This document shows positions 19,188-29,152 of a DNA stretch of 64,000 nt, piece by piece. Below the pieces are notes generated by a model that worked only from the letters and a program-made list of their open reading frames with translations, ran no database searches and was not told the DNA's origin. Origin of the DNA: Flavobacterium sp. 245 (lineage in GTDB: Bacteria > Bacteroidota > Bacteroidia > Flavobacteriales > Flavobacteriaceae); the NCBI RefSeq assembly GCF_004362055.1, contig NZ_SNXB01000004.1, positions 372,001 to 436,000 on the forward strand, in the 5' to 3' direction. Each line of letters starts with the position of its first letter. The first letter of the stretch is position 1. The translations under genes and the position numbers were made by a program.

Positions 19188-19799
19188 ATGACTAGTGTAA
19201 TTACAGGCGACATTATTGGTTCAAGACAGCAGAAATCAAAGCATTGGGTCGATGACCTAAAACAAATTTTAGCTCCCTTTGGTGCATCACCAAGTCAATG
19301 GGAAATTTACAGGGGCGATGAATTTCAAATTGAAATCAAAAATCCTGAAGATGCTTTACTAACAGCTATTTTAGTAAAAGCACATTTACGCGCAATAAAA
19401 TCAGATGCTCGCATGAGCATTGGTTTTGGAGATAAAACACATCATGCTGAAAAAATATCCGAAAGTAATGGCTCGGCTTTTATAAATTCGGGGGAACTTT
19501 TTGAAACTTTAAAAAAACAAAAAGTAACTTTAGCCATGCGAACTGGCGATTTTTCTTTTGATGAAAAAATGAATTTGATGTTGCAGCTTGCGCTTACATT
19601 TATGGACAGCTGGCTGGTACAATCAGCAGAATTTGTTGCCTTGGCAATTGAAAATCCGACATTGTCACAGGAGGAACTTGGACAAAAATTAGGCATTAAT
19701 CAAGCCGCTGTAAGCCGAAGACAAAAACGTGCTCAATATGACTTAGTCATGAATTTAGACCGATATTTTAGAACTCAAATAAAACAACCTGCCCCATGA
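19188..19799 (+). CDS. SatD-family protein with C-terminal helix-turn-helix
   Basis: A 203-aa protein. The N-terminal domain starts SVITGDIIGSR and contains IYRGDEFQIE and MSIGFGDKTHH, as in SatD proteins. A C-terminal helix-turn-helix is visible at LSQEELGQKLGINQAAVSRR. I chose ATG 19188 over a TTG at 19182. Its stop overlaps the next gene's start by 4 bp. The upstream block of four palindromes and promoter suggest autoregulation. SatD-DUF3307 pairs are widespread, but their biochemical role is not established to my knowledge. Confidence 0.8.
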   Translation: MTSVITGDIIGSRQQKSKHWVDDLKQILAPFGASPSQWEIYRGDEFQIEIKNPEDALLTAILVKAHLRAIKSDARMSIGFGDKTHHAEKISESNGSAFINSGELFETLKKQKVTLAMRTGDFSFDEKMNLMLQLALTFMDSWLVQSAEFVALAIENPTLSQEELGQKLGINQAAVSRRQKRAQYDLVMNLDRYFRTQIKQPAP

Positions 19800-20509
19800 T
19801 TTTATTCGTAAAACTTCTTTTAGCACATTTACTCGGCGATTTTATCTGGCAGCCAAATTCATGGGTTGCTGATAAAGAAATCAAGAAACATAAAAGTATT
19901 TACTTGTATCTCCATATTTTGCTTCATGGAGTTTTAGCCGCAGTTTTAGTCGCTGACTTCGGTTTTATTCCTTATGCAATATTCATCGCTGTCACACATG
20001 GAATTATTGATTTAATCAAATTGAATTTTCAGAAAGCAAAAACAAAACGCACCTGGTTTGTGGTGGATCAAATTGCACATCTTTTGATTTTAATCGGAAT
20101 TGCACTCGTTTATCAAAGAAATAGCATTATTCCTATTTTGAATTTTAACGAATTTTGGATTTTGCTTACCGGCTTTTTATTGGTAACCAAACCTACTTCT
20201 ATATTCATTAAAACGATAATTTCAATCTGGAGTCCAGAAAGTCAAAACAGCCATCAAGATAATTCGCTTGCCAATGCAGGAAATTACATTGGCGTGTTAG
20301 AACGTCTGCTTATCGTTTGTTTTATTTTAACCAATCATTTTGAGGCAATCGGGTTTTTATTGGCTGCGAAATCTATTTTTAGATTTGGAGATCTAAAAGA
20401 AGCCAAAGACAGAAAACTTACTGAATATGTGATGATTGGAACTTTAATCAGTTTCGGAATTGCAATTGTGGCCGGACTTATTATTCAGGCGCTTCTTTTA
20501 CAATTGTGA
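19796..20509 (+). CDS. DUF3307 family membrane protein
   Basis: A 237-aa integral membrane protein with six or so hydrophobic helices. It starts [14 protein letters not shown], a signature of DUF3307, and a DLIKL segment follows the third helix. Translationally coupled to the SatD gene (ATGA overlap). It converges with pyrD and the two 3' ends overlap by 12 bp on opposite strands. Function unknown; the pairing with a DNA-binding SatD suggests a regulated transport or sensing module. Confidence 0.78.
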   Translation: MILFVKLLLAHLLGDFIWQPNSWVADKEIKKHKSIYLYLHILLHGVLAAVLVADFGFIPYAIFIAVTHGIIDLIKLNFQKAKTKRTWFVVDQIAHLLILIGIALVYQRNSIIPILNFNEFWILLTGFLLVTKPTSIFIKTIISIWSPESQNSHQDNSLANAGNYIGVLERLLIVCFILTNHFEAIGFLLAAKSIFRFGDLKEAKDRKLTEYVMIGTLISFGIAIVAGLIIQALLLQL

Positions 20510-21532
20510 TAAAACCTTCTTGTTTATTGCTTTAATCAAAGCTGGCCCTTCATAAATAAAACCAGTGTACAGCTGCACTAAACTTGCACCTGCATTTAGT
20601 TTTTCGATGGCATCATCTGCTGAATGAATTCCTCCTACTCCAATAATTGGAAACGCATTATTGCTTTTTTCCGAAAGGAAACGAATCACTTCTGTAGAGC
20701 GTTTTGTTAATGGTTTTCCAGACAATCCTCCAGTTTCTGACTGATTTGCAGATTGCAAACCATCTCTAGAAATGGTAGTATTTGTAGCAATTACACCTGC
20801 AATTTGAGTCGTTTTTACAATGTCGATAATATCCAATAATTGCTCGTCTGTTAAGTCTGGAGCAATTTTTAAAAGAATCGGTTTTACTTTTTGAGTGCTT
20901 GTTTTTTGCTTTTCAACATTTCTGTCCTGCAATGTCTGCAATAAAGCCGTTAAAGGTTCTTTATCTTGAAGCGCTCTTAAATTTGGCGTATTCGGCGAAC
21001 TCACATTGACCACAAAATAATCAACATGATCAAACAATGCGTCAAAACAAATGATATAATCATCAACCGCATTTTCGTTTGGCGTTACTTTATTTTTTCC
21101 AATATTTCCTCCAATCAAAACTCCCGAATTCTTTTTCAAACGTTCTACAGCTTCAATAACACCGCCGTTATTAAATCCCATTCGGTTAATAATGGCTTGG
21201 TCTTCTTTTAAGCGAAATAAACGTTTTTTAGGATTTCCTTCCTGGCCAACTGGGGTAACTGTTCCAATTTCAATAAAACCAAAACCAAAATCTCCAAGTT
21301 CCTTGTATAGCTTGGCATCTTTATCAAATCCTGCAGCAAGTCCAACGGGATTTTTGAATTTAATTCCGAAAACTTCTCTTTCTAATCGAGCGTCTTTTAC
21401 TTCATAAATTGTTCTTATAATTGACGAAACTCCTGGGATTTTTGAAATGAATTTTACAAATGAAAAAGTAAAGTAATGCACTTCTTCTGGATCAAACCAA
21501 AAAAGTATCGGACGAATTATCAATTTATACAT
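20498..21532 (-). CDS. pyrD: Dihydroorotate dehydrogenase (quinone), class 2
   Basis: Oxidises dihydroorotate to orotate in pyrimidine synthesis, passing electrons to quinone at the membrane. The 344-aa length and N-terminal amphipathic region ([15 protein letters not shown]) are class 2 features. Motifs: [33 protein letters not shown] (catalytic Ser loop), [23 protein letters not shown] and the terminal [15 protein letters not shown]. Overlaps the end of the DUF3307 gene tail to tail. Confidence 0.96.
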   Translation of the reverse strand: MYKLIIRPILFWFDPEEVHYFTFSFVKFISKIPGVSSIIRTIYEVKDARLEREVFGIKFKNPVGLAAGFDKDAKLYKELGDFGFGFIEIGTVTPVGQEGNPKKRLFRLKEDQAIINRMGFNNGGVIEAVERLKKNSGVLIGGNIGKNKVTPNENAVDDYIICFDALFDHVDYFVVNVSSPNTPNLRALQDKEPLTALLQTLQDRNVEKQKTSTQKVKPILLKIAPDLTDEQLLDIIDIVKTTQIAGVIATNTTISRDGLQSANQSETGGLSGKPLTKRSTEVIRFLSEKSNNAFPIIGVGGIHSADDAIEKLNAGASLVQLYTGFIYEGPALIKAINKKVLSQL

Positions 21533-21560
21533 AAGAATTTTGTTGTGTTGTTTTCGGATG

Positions 21561-21568
21561 CAAATTTA
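21561..21568 (-). promoter_or_regulatory. -7 promoter element of pyrD
   Basis: Minus strand reads TAAATTTG (TAnnTTTG), 29 bp upstream of the pyrD ATG. Confidence 0.5.
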
Positions 21569-21798
21569 AATATTATAGTTTAATAAGGTGCTTTTTTACT
21601 GAAAACAAATTATAAAACGTTTCAAATTATAAAATGAAACAAAGTCAGTCTTTATATTGAACTTATTAAAGTCTTTTCTATTTAATTTTGAAATATTGAA
21701 GAAATTTTAATAGCTAATATTCAATTCCAAAGTTTGAATTTGGATAGAAAAATAACCAAGCAGACAAAAAAAAGAGACTCAATAATCAAATCAAGCAT

Positions 21799-23004
21799 AT
21801 GTATAACCAAATCAAAAAATACCTGCCTGCATTTTTATTGTTCCTTATTCCCATTTGCTCTAATGCACAACTAGAAAAAGACACTACCAAACTGATCAAT
21901 GTAAGCTACGGAAAAAAAGGAATCGAACTAAGAACCAGAGACAACAAGTTTCTTTTCCAATTACAGAGCAGACTTCAATTCCGATTTTCTACACCCAATG
22001 ATACAGATCCTTTAACTTACGATGACTATAGTCAGACAGCAAAAACAACTTTTAAAATTAACAGAGCCCGATTAAAAGTGGGCGGGCATGCTTTTCATCT
22101 TTGGCTGAAATATTATTGGGAATACGAACTTAGTCAGTCCAATTTATTAGATTTTAGACTCATGGTTGAAAAATGGGAATGGCTCAGTTTTAAAGCCGGA
22201 CAATGGAAAGTTGAATACACTCGAGAACGTTTTATAAGCAGCGGTGAACAACAAACCGTTGACCGATCTTTAATAAACCGTCCTTTCACCGCCGACAGGC
22301 AAATGGGAGTTGAAATTTACGGACATCTAAAAGGCGCCGGAATTGCCGATTTTAATTATTGGGCCGCGGCACTTACGGGAACTGGGCGAGGAAATACAGC
22401 TAATGACGATTCAAATTTGATGTATTTTGGTCGAGCACAATGGAATTTCCTAGGAAGATTTCTAGATTTTGAAGGCAGTGATTTAGAGTTTCACGAAAAA
22501 CCAACTCCAATTATCGCCATCTCAGGTTTAACAAACCGAAGTCCTTATACCCGTTTTTCGCAATCTGGCGGAGGATCTTTAGAAGGTTTTGAAAATGGTG
22601 CTCCCGGACAGTACCGCGTAAACCAATGGAATATAGAAAGTGCTTTTATGTATCGTGGTTTTTCTTGGCAAAGCGAATTGCACACAAAAAAGATCATCGA
22701 CAAATTAAATTTTGATGATACTACAACACTAAGAGGTTATTATGTTCAAGCGGGTTATTTCTTTAGCAATGCGTTTGAATGGTGGCCCAAAAAACTTGAA
22801 ATGGCGGCTAGACATGCAGGATATCGCCCCGATAATTCAATCAAACAAAACTCGCAAGAGGAAACGACTATTGCTTTTAACTGGTTTTTTAACGGTCATA
22901 AAAATAAATTGACTTCAGAGGTCAGTTATTTTAGTTTTCAAGATAAAACATTGCCTTTAGAGCAAGGCTGGCGCTTTAGAATTCAATGGGACATTTCATT
23001 ATAA
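21799..23004 (+). CDS. Phosphate-selective porin O/P-like outer-membrane protein
   Basis: A 401-aa barrel with signal peptide (ending CSNAQ). It shows the OprP/OprO pattern: an N-terminal strand with GIELRTRDNKFLFQLQSRLQ, KINRARLKVGGH, FKAGQWKVEYTRER and a final strand WRFRIQWDISL ending in Leu. Likely carries anions or small solutes across the outer membrane. The gene is separated by 85 bp from the next secreted protein; the 266 bp upstream contain AT-rich DNA without an obvious hairpin. Confidence 0.82.
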   Translation: MYNQIKKYLPAFLLFLIPICSNAQLEKDTTKLINVSYGKKGIELRTRDNKFLFQLQSRLQFRFSTPNDTDPLTYDDYSQTAKTTFKINRARLKVGGHAFHLWLKYYWEYELSQSNLLDFRLMVEKWEWLSFKAGQWKVEYTRERFISSGEQQTVDRSLINRPFTADRQMGVEIYGHLKGAGIADFNYWAAALTGTGRGNTANDDSNLMYFGRAQWNFLGRFLDFEGSDLEFHEKPTPIIAISGLTNRSPYTRFSQSGGGSLEGFENGAPGQYRVNQWNIESAFMYRGFSWQSELHTKKIIDKLNFDDTTTLRGYYVQAGYFFSNAFEWWPKKLEMAARHAGYRPDNSIKQNSQEETTIAFNWFFNGHKNKLTSEVSYFSFQDKTLPLEQGWRFRIQWDISL

Positions 23005-23089
23005 CACGCAAGATATATTAAATGAATTATAGTTAAATTTTACCGAAGAATTTTTTTTTTAATAACTTTATAAAACTAAAACTCTGAAA

Positions 23090-24088
23090 ATGAAAAATAT
23101 AACCAAAACAATTAGAAAAACGGTTTGTATGCTTTTCGTAGGATCGCTTTGTATGATTTCAATTGACAGTTTTGCACAACGTGGCCGTGGCGGTTTTCAC
23201 GGAGCTGGTGGCGGTGGCGCTACACACAGAGCCGGCAACGCATCTCAAGCCAGACCAACCAGAGAAGCGAGACCAGCCACACAGAGCAGACCAGCAATAA
23301 GCCAATCTGCTTCAAGACCGGGAGCTAATAATAGTGGTACAAAAATAAACAGACCATCTAATGCTTCTAATACAAAAATCAATAACAATAGAAATACCGT
23401 AAATAATAGAAATTCTAATTCCGGAAACAAAATCAATAATTCCGGAAATAGAAATACAAACATAAGCGGTAATACAGTTAATAGAAACAGAAACAATGTA
23501 AATATTAACGTTAATAACAGCGTTCACGTACGCAACAATCGAAACACCGTTGTTAGACCTGGCTATAGACCATACGTTCGACCTCCCTATGTGCATGGCG
23601 GTTATAGATACAATTGCTACCATCCTTATTATCCACGCCCATATAGACCATTTTATTGGGGACCTGTTTGGCACCCATGGGGATTTTTCGTAGCAACCTT
23701 AGCAACTACAGCAATCATTGTTAGTGTTGAAAACCAGAAGTATCATTACGACCAAGGCGTTTGGTACTCTTCAACAAGCGGAGGTTATACAGCAGTTCCG
23801 GCTCCAGTTGGCGGTACAGTAAATAATATTCCAAGCGGCGCTGAAACCGTTAATACAGGAACAGTTAATAATTATTATTACGGAGGAACGTACTATGAAA
23901 AAGACGGAGGCAAGTACACTGTAGTAGCACCAACAGCGGGAACAATAGTAGACAATCTACCCGAAGGTGGTGAAGAAGTTACGATTGGTGATGCTAAATA
24001 TGTGAAATTTGGTGAAACGTATTATCAGCCCGTACAAATTGATGGCAAAGATAAATATGAAGTTGTTTCGGTTGAAAAAGACAGTTAA
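23090..24088 (+). CDS. Secreted low-complexity protein, DUF6515-like C-terminus
   Basis: 332 aa with a signal peptide ending DSFAQ. Residues ~30-150 are low complexity: Gly/Arg, then Arg-Pro, then Asn-Arg/Asn-Thr runs. A Pro/Tyr-rich block (YRPYVRPPYV, YYPRPYRPFYW) follows, then a hydrophobic helix (FFVATLATTAIIVSV), then repeated beta units of the type V(P)AP.GG.V..IPSGAE and KYVKFGETYYQPV. This order matches DUF6515 proteins. Envelope location is expected; function unknown. Confidence 0.7.
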   Translation: MKNITKTIRKTVCMLFVGSLCMISIDSFAQRGRGGFHGAGGGGATHRAGNASQARPTREARPATQSRPAISQSASRPGANNSGTKINRPSNASNTKINNNRNTVNNRNSNSGNKINNSGNRNTNISGNTVNRNRNNVNINVNNSVHVRNNRNTVVRPGYRPYVRPPYVHGGYRYNCYHPYYPRPYRPFYWGPVWHPWGFFVATLATTAIIVSVENQKYHYDQGVWYSSTSGGYTAVPAPVGGTVNNIPSGAETVNTGTVNNYYYGGTYYEKDGGKYTVVAPTAGTIVDNLPEGGEEVTIGDAKYVKFGETYYQPVQIDGKDKYEVVSVEKDS

Positions 24089-24193
24089 GAATAAATTAGT
24101 CTATAAATTCTATAAAATAAATAGACTATTATAATGTTATTTTTATAATTTTATCTCCCAATTAACAACCACTCTATATTAAAAACTACTATA

Positions 24194-25333
24194 ATGAACA
24201 ATAAAACCTATTGGATCTTTGCACTGCTGACCATTTCAATTATTTCGATTGCTTACGGATACACTAAATTAGCTGTTCCAACGCATGAAAAACCTATAGC
24301 AATGGATTGTGCAGAAACTCCAAATACCGCAGAAGCCTCAGCTTTTAAACCCACTATTGAAAACAAAAATAAGCCAGCGGGAAAAGCTCCAAAAGGAATG
24401 GTGTGGATTCCAGGCGGTGAATTTTCAATGGGATCAAATGTTGAAGATGAAAGCTTATGCAGTATAAAAGGGGTTACAAAAGACGCCGCTCCTATTCATC
24501 GCGTTTATGTTGATGGATACTATATGGACCAAACGGAAGTTACAAATGAAGAATACGAAAAATTTGTAAAAGCGACTGGCTATGTTACGGTAGCTGAGCA
24601 AAAACCAACAAGAGAGGAATTCCCAACTGCTAATGAAGAAGACTTAGTAACGGGATCGGTTATTTTTACTCCTACTCCTGCTGCGGTTAATTTAAATGAC
24701 TTTTTGCAGTGGTGGCGTTACGAACCAAATACTGACTGGAAACATCCAGAAGGCCCGCAAAGCAGTATTAAAGGAAGAGAAAAATATCCTGTTGTGCATA
24801 TCGCTTATGAAGATGCAGCAGCCTACGCAAAATGGGCAGGAAAAAGACTGCCAACGGAGGCGGAATGGGAATTTGCAGCAAGAGGCGGAAAAACCGGAAA
24901 TCTTTATGCTTGGGGAAATTCATTAAAACCAAATGGAAAATTTCAAGCAAATATTTATCAAGGACATTTCCCTATAAAAGATGGCGATACTGGCGAAGAC
25001 GGCTTTAAAGGGATTGCTCCTACTGGACAGTTTGCTCCAAATGCATATGGTTTATATGATATGGCAGGAAACGTTTGGGAATGGGTCAATGACTGGTACA
25101 GTGTTGATTACTATAAAACTTTGACCGAAAACGGAGAAGTAACAAAAAATCCGCAAGGACCGAGCGCTTATAATGATCCGAATGATCCAACTCAGATAAA
25201 AAAAGTTCATAGAGGAGGTTCTTTTTTATGCACCGACCAATACTGCACACGCTACATGGTTGGAACCCGCGGAAAAGGCGAAATTCGATCTGCTGCCAAT
25301 CATCTTGGCTTTAGATGCGTCAAAAGCAAATAA
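24194..25333 (+). CDS. Formylglycine-generating enzyme family protein
   Basis: 379 aa with an N-terminal membrane/signal segment (about residues 6-24). The FGE-sulfatase domain runs from [13 protein letters not shown] through [14 protein letters not shown] and [14 protein letters not shown] to NHLGFRC. Near the C-terminus it keeps the Cys pair of true FGE in [11 protein letters not shown] (C-x4-C), which binds copper and oxidises a sulfatase Cys to formylglycine. Pseudo-FGE proteins such as GldK/GldJ lack that pair. No sulfatase gene lies in the window, so the partner is elsewhere. Confidence 0.85.
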   Translation: MNNKTYWIFALLTISIISIAYGYTKLAVPTHEKPIAMDCAETPNTAEASAFKPTIENKNKPAGKAPKGMVWIPGGEFSMGSNVEDESLCSIKGVTKDAAPIHRVYVDGYYMDQTEVTNEEYEKFVKATGYVTVAEQKPTREEFPTANEEDLVTGSVIFTPTPAAVNLNDFLQWWRYEPNTDWKHPEGPQSSIKGREKYPVVHIAYEDAAAYAKWAGKRLPTEAEWEFAARGGKTGNLYAWGNSLKPNGKFQANIYQGHFPIKDGDTGEDGFKGIAPTGQFAPNAYGLYDMAGNVWEWVNDWYSVDYYKTLTENGEVTKNPQGPSAYNDPNDPTQIKKVHRGGSFLCTDQYCTRYMVGTRGKGEIRSAANHLGFRCVKSK

Positions 25334-25344
25334 CAGACAAATTA

Positions 25345-25378
25345 AAAGAGATTTATAAATTTATAAATCTCTTTTTTT
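25345..25378 (+). terminator. Terminator after FGE gene
   Basis: Stem AAAGAGATTTATAAAT/TTATAAATCTCTTT followed by seven T residues, 12 bp after the stop codon. Confidence 0.85.
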
Positions 25379-25427
25379 ATCCCAAAACTGCAAATAAAAT
25401 TTTAAAATCATACCATTGAAAAATTTC

Positions 25428-25435
25428 TATATTTG
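25428..25435 (+). promoter_or_regulatory. -7 promoter element of pepT
   Basis: TATATTTG, matching TAnnTTTG, 16 bp before the pepT ATG. Confidence 0.5.
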
Positions 25436-25451
25436 CTAAAAAAACAAAAAA

Positions 25452-26729
25452 ATGCAACATATAATAGATCGTTTTATCAGTTATGTAACAATTGATACAG
25501 AATCAGATCCAAATTCACAAACTACTCCAAGTACAGAAAAACAATGGAATCTTGCCAATAAATTAGTCGAAGATTTAAAAGCAATTGGTTTACAAGATGT
25601 TACAATTGATGACAAAGCCTACATTATGGCTACTTTGCCAAGCAACGTTGATCATGAAGTGCCTACAATTGGATTTGTTTCTCATTTTGACACTTCTCCA
25701 GATTTCAGCGGAGCGAATGTAAAACCTCAGATCGTTGAAAATTATGACGGAAAAGACATTGTTTTAAACGCTGAAAAAAACATCATTTTATCTCCAGATT
25801 ACTTTAAAGATTTACTTTTATATAAAGGCCAAACCATCATAACTACGGACGGAACAACTTTATTAGGTGCCGATGACAAAGCCGGAATTACAGAAATTGT
25901 TTCGGCAATGGAATATTTGGTTCAACATCCCGAAATTAAACACGGAAAAATAAGAATCGGCTTCACTCCTGATGAAGAAATTGGCCGAGGTGCACATCAT
26001 TTTGATGTTGAAAAATTTGGCGCACAATGGGCATACACCATGGACGGAAGCCAGATTGGCGAACTAGAATATGAAAATTTTAATGCGGCCGGTGCCAAAA
26101 TTACTTTTAAAGGAAAAAGCGTTCATCCGGGTTATGCAAAAGGAAAAATGATCAATTCTATGCTTTTGGCAAATGAATTTATCAACGAACTTCCAAAAGG
26201 AGAAACGCCACAGGAAACTAAAGGCTACGAAGGTTTTTTTCACGTTCATCATATAAAAGGAAATATTGAAGAAACTGTTTTAGAATTGATTATTCGCGAT
26301 CACAATAAAAAGAAATTCGAAAAACGAAAAGAACTGATTCATAAAATCGCTAAACAATTCAACAAAAAATTCGCGAAGAAATTTGGTGAGGATATTGTAA
26401 CAGCCGAAGTAAAAGACCAATATTACAATATGAAAGAAAAGGTGCTTCCTGTAAAGCATATTGTTGATATTGCCGAAAAAGCAATGAGAGAATTAAATAT
26501 CAAACCAATCATTAAACCTATTCGAGGCGGCACCGACGGTTCTCAATTGTCATTTATGGGATTGCCATGCCCAAATATATTTGCGGGCGGACATAACTTT
26601 CATGGAAAATACGAATATGTTCCTGCAGAAAGCATCCAAAAAGCAACAGAAGTAATTGTAAAAATTGCAGAATTGACTGCGATTCCAGGAATTTTTGATA
26701 CTGCAGAAAAACCTAAAAGAACAAAATAA
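25452..26729 (+). CDS. pepT: Peptidase T (tripeptide aminopeptidase)
   Basis: A di-zinc M20B aminopeptidase that removes the N-terminal residue of tripeptides in the cytoplasm. 425 aa. Metal-site motifs are [14 protein letters not shown] (first His/Asp), [13 protein letters not shown] (bridging Asp), [10 protein letters not shown] (catalytic Glu and metal Glu), [18 protein letters not shown], and [12 protein letters not shown] near the C-terminus (last His). The downstream YdeI-like gene starts at the next base after the stop. Confidence 0.95.
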   Translation: MQHIIDRFISYVTIDTESDPNSQTTPSTEKQWNLANKLVEDLKAIGLQDVTIDDKAYIMATLPSNVDHEVPTIGFVSHFDTSPDFSGANVKPQIVENYDGKDIVLNAEKNIILSPDYFKDLLLYKGQTIITTDGTTLLGADDKAGITEIVSAMEYLVQHPEIKHGKIRIGFTPDEEIGRGAHHFDVEKFGAQWAYTMDGSQIGELEYENFNAAGAKITFKGKSVHPGYAKGKMINSMLLANEFINELPKGETPQETKGYEGFFHVHHIKGNIEETVLELIIRDHNKKKFEKRKELIHKIAKQFNKKFAKKFGEDIVTAEVKDQYYNMKEKVLPVKHIVDIAEKAMRELNIKPIIKPIRGGTDGSQLSFMGLPCPNIFAGGHNFHGKYEYVPAESIQKATEVIVKIAELTAIPGIFDTAEKPKRTK

Positions 26730-27317
26730 TTGGAACCTAAACCAGAAAATAAAGGCATGTGGAAATATGGCGGACAGTGGGAAGAAGAATTGATCCTGCT
26801 TAAAGCTATTATTGACAAAACAATCTTAACCGAAACCACAAAATGGGGAGGATGCGTTTATGTGTATGACAAAAAAAATATTGTTGGAATTGGAGGGTTT
26901 AAAGACTATTTTGCTTTGTGGTTTTTCAACGGCGTTTTTCTAAAAGATGAGAAAAAGAAATTAATAAACGCACAGGAAGAAGTAACGAAATCCTTGCGTC
27001 AGTGGAGATTTACATCTAAAGAAGAAATAAACGAGGCAGTCATTCTAGAATATATTGCGGAAGCAATTGAAAATGAAAAACAAGGAAAAGTCATTAAACC
27101 TTCAAAAAAAGAAGCGATTATTTCCGAACTTCTTGAAAAAGAAATGGCGCAAAATCCAGCTTTAAAAGAAGCTTTTCAAAAATTCTCTCCTTATAAACAA
27201 TACGAGTTTTTAGAATATATTGAAACCGCTAAACAGGAAAAAACGAAACTTTCGAGAATCGAGAAAGTAGTTCCGATGATTTTAGCGAATGTTGGGTTGA
27301 ATGATAAATACAGGTAA
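26730..27317 (+). CDS. YdeI/OmpD-associated family protein
   Basis: 195 aa. The N-terminal DUF1801-like half contains TKWGGCVYVYDKKNIVGIGGFKDYFALWF, followed by a C-terminal YdeI-type helical tail (SPYKQYEFLEYIETAK...KLSRIEKVVPMI). That order is typical of the family. The start may be TTG 26730, immediately after the pepT stop, or ATG 26757; both keep the domain. Probably cotranscribed with pepT. Function not known with certainty; some members have been linked to bacteriocin or stress tolerance. Confidence 0.78.
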   Translation: MEPKPENKGMWKYGGQWEEELILLKAIIDKTILTETTKWGGCVYVYDKKNIVGIGGFKDYFALWFFNGVFLKDEKKKLINAQEEVTKSLRQWRFTSKEEINEAVILEYIAEAIENEKQGKVIKPSKKEAIISELLEKEMAQNPALKEAFQKFSPYKQYEFLEYIETAKQEKTKLSRIEKVVPMILANVGLNDKYR

Positions 27318-27369
27318 ATTATCTGAAAATTCCAATATTTAAAAATTCCAAATTCCAAACTATACGAAA

Positions 27370-27406
27370 CCTTTGTCAAAGTTTTAAACTTTGACAAAGG
27401 TTTTTT
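27370..27406. terminator. Terminator after YdeI-like gene
   Basis: Inverted repeat around CCTTTGTCAAAGTTT with its exact complement, followed by TTTTTT. Confidence 0.8.
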
Positions 27407-27417
27407 CTTTCGTCCTA

Positions 27418-27503
27418 TTGTCATTGAGAGGAACGAAGCAACCACACTAATGTAAGTATTCGTGATAACCAACATGAGATTGCTTCGTTCCTCGCAATGA
27501 CAA
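27418..27503. repeat. MITE/REP-like element with 24-bp terminal inverted repeats
   Basis: Left arm 27418-27441 and right arm 27480-27503 are reverse complements with one mismatch; each contains the word GAGGAACGAAGCAA or its complement. The ~86-bp element has no coding capacity. I recall the same GCGAGGAACGAAGCAATC arms as dispersed repeats in many Bacteroidota genomes, so it is likely a non-autonomous mobile or palindromic repeat. Confidence 0.65.
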
Positions 27504-27585
27504 AACGCGCGAGTTAAAACAAAAAAAATCCCAAACTCCATAATTGGAATTTGGGATTTATATTTTATTTGAAATTTCTAAAAAA

Positions 27586-27861
27586 TTAAGCTTTTTTATT
27601 CAAAGTAGCACTTAATTCTAAAGAAATAGCTGAACGCTCTAGTTTTAATTTTCCAGACATTGTCTCAATGACAACTGTAGTTTCTGCAAGCTCAACAACT
27701 TTACCGTGAAAACCACTTTTTGTAATTATTTTGTCACCAACTTTTAGACTGCTTTCAAATTCTTTTTCATTTTTTGCTCTTTTTTGCTGTGGTCTAATCA
27801 TGAAGAAATAGATTACCACGAACATTAAAAGAAAAGGTGCAAATTGAGATAATTGTCCCAT
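27586..27861 (-). CDS. yajC: Preprotein translocase subunit YajC
   Basis: An accessory membrane subunit of the SecDF-YajC complex. 91 aa with one N-terminal transmembrane helix (QFAPFLLMFVVIYFFMI), then the family signature RPQQKRAKNEKEF, LKVGDKIITKSGFHGKV and a short C-terminal beta domain. It follows nusB by 86 bp on the same strand. Confidence 0.93.
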   Translation of the reverse strand: MGQLSQFAPFLLMFVVIYFFMIRPQQKRAKNEKEFESSLKVGDKIITKSGFHGKVVELAETTVVIETMSGKLKLERSAISLELSATLNKKA

Positions 27862-27947
27862 AATTTAAGTTTGTTTTTGATTTATATTAATATTTTCACT
27901 TCGACTTTGCTCAGATTGACAGCCAAAATTTATTTTTTAGTTTAAAT

Positions 27948-28892
27948 TTACATTAACCCTCTTCCTACTTTCACCATTTTTTTATTGGCTTCAAGTTCTT
28001 TGACAAGGTTATCTAAAATTCCATTGATAAAAATACTACTTTTTGGTGTAGAATACTCTTTTGCAATTTCTAAATATTCGTTAAGAGTTACTTTTACTGG
28101 AATCGAAGGGAATTTCAAAAATTCGCAAATTGCCATTTTCAAGATAATCGTATCAATTTCAGCAATCCTTTCACTGTCCCAATTTGGCGTTTTATCATCA
28201 TATTCTTTTGCAAGAACAGATTCGTTTAAAACAGTACGTCTAAATAAATCTTTTGCAAAATCCTTATCTTCAACATCTTTGTATAATTTCGGAACTCTAA
28301 AAGCATCTGGATCTTCCGTTTTAATCGCTTTTAATTGTTTGATGATATGTGTGTTTACTACCGGAATATCATCAACCCAAGTCAATTTATCATCCTCAAG
28401 ATATTCATATAATTTCTCATTCGGAACAATAACATTTTCAAACAAATCAATTATAAATTGTCTGTCTTCTTCAAATGTATTCACAGTATTGCTCATGTAT
28501 TTTTTATACAAATCGCTTGCTTTAATATCATTTAAAAGCAAAATGATATAATCGTCATTTAAAGACCAGTTATTGATTTTACGAGTTTCTAAAGCAATGC
28601 TAAGAGAGTTGCTTTCGGCAAGAAGCTGAAAAATTTTGTTTTTAACAAACTTTTCATTCGGGTTACGTTCTGCTGCAGTTGCAAGGTGTTTTTTGCTTGA
28701 AAGATGTAAAAAAACAGATTCTTTTTTGCAAATTTCAATCAATGAAGAAAGCATTATAAGATATAAGTCCTGAATATTATCTATGCTGTAAAAAAGAAAT
28801 TTTTCTTCTTTTTCCATATTATCAGAACCGCTTTGATGCATTGCATAAATGGATTGCATTACTTTAACGCGTATGTGTCTTCTATTTACCAC
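27948..28892 (-). CDS. nusB: Transcription antitermination factor NusB (long form)
   Basis: An RNA-binding factor in rRNA antitermination. It starts VNRRHIRVKVMQSIYAMHQSG, a NusB-type first helix, and the conserved NusB core is in the C-terminal third (LAKEYDDKTPNWDSERIAEIDTIILKMAICEFL, then VTLNEYLEIAKEYSTPKSSIFINGILD). At 314 aa it is about twice E. coli NusB, with an extra helical insertion between the first helix and the core, as in other Flavobacteria. Upstream of yajC in a probable operon. Confidence 0.9.
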   Translation of the reverse strand: MVNRRHIRVKVMQSIYAMHQSGSDNMEKEEKFLFYSIDNIQDLYLIMLSSLIEICKKESVFLHLSSKKHLATAAERNPNEKFVKNKIFQLLAESNSLSIALETRKINNWSLNDDYIILLLNDIKASDLYKKYMSNTVNTFEEDRQFIIDLFENVIVPNEKLYEYLEDDKLTWVDDIPVVNTHIIKQLKAIKTEDPDAFRVPKLYKDVEDKDFAKDLFRRTVLNESVLAKEYDDKTPNWDSERIAEIDTIILKMAICEFLKFPSIPVKVTLNEYLEIAKEYSTPKSSIFINGILDNLVKELEANKKMVKVGRGLM

Positions 28893-28920
28893 CTTGTAAG
28901 AACTTTTAAAAATTAGTCTG

Positions 28921-28928
28921 CAAAATTA
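28921..28928 (-). promoter_or_regulatory. -7 promoter element of nusB
   Basis: Minus strand reads TAATTTTG (TAnnTTTG), 28 bp upstream of the nusB ATG. Confidence 0.45.
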
Positions 28929-29074
28929 AGTATTTCAATTCTTATAATAAAATTAAATCGATAAAAAAGTCATGATTTTAGTGGTCTGTTTTCAGAATTT
29001 AGTAATCAGTCTCCATTTTTACTGGTCAGTTTTCAGCATTTAGTGATCAGTTACAATATACCTATAAAAAAAAT

Positions 29075-29104
29075 CTCAGTTTACAAAACAAACTGTAAAC
29101 TGAG
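29075..29104. terminator. Word-repeat hairpin between leucine dehydrogenase and nusB
   Basis: CTCAGTTTAC (29075-29084) pairs exactly with 29095-29104. It is embedded in ~170 bp (28981-29150) of degenerate CAGTTTTCAG/GATCAGT and CTGAGAC/GAACACT words. Lies downstream of the minus-strand leucine dehydrogenase gene, so it probably ends that transcript. Confidence 0.5.
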
Positions 29105-29152
29105 ACTGAGACTATAAACTGAACACTAAAAAAGTGAACACTGAACACTAAA

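Noticed and set aside
24194..25333. Gliding protein GldK/GldJ (FGE-like, inactive)
   Set aside because: The catalytic C-x4-C pair is present and no other gliding or type IX secretion gene is adjacent.
27985..28551. 188-codon open frame opposite nusB
   Set aside because: Shadow of the real NusB frame; Ser/Leu/Phe-rich composition typical of antisense reading.
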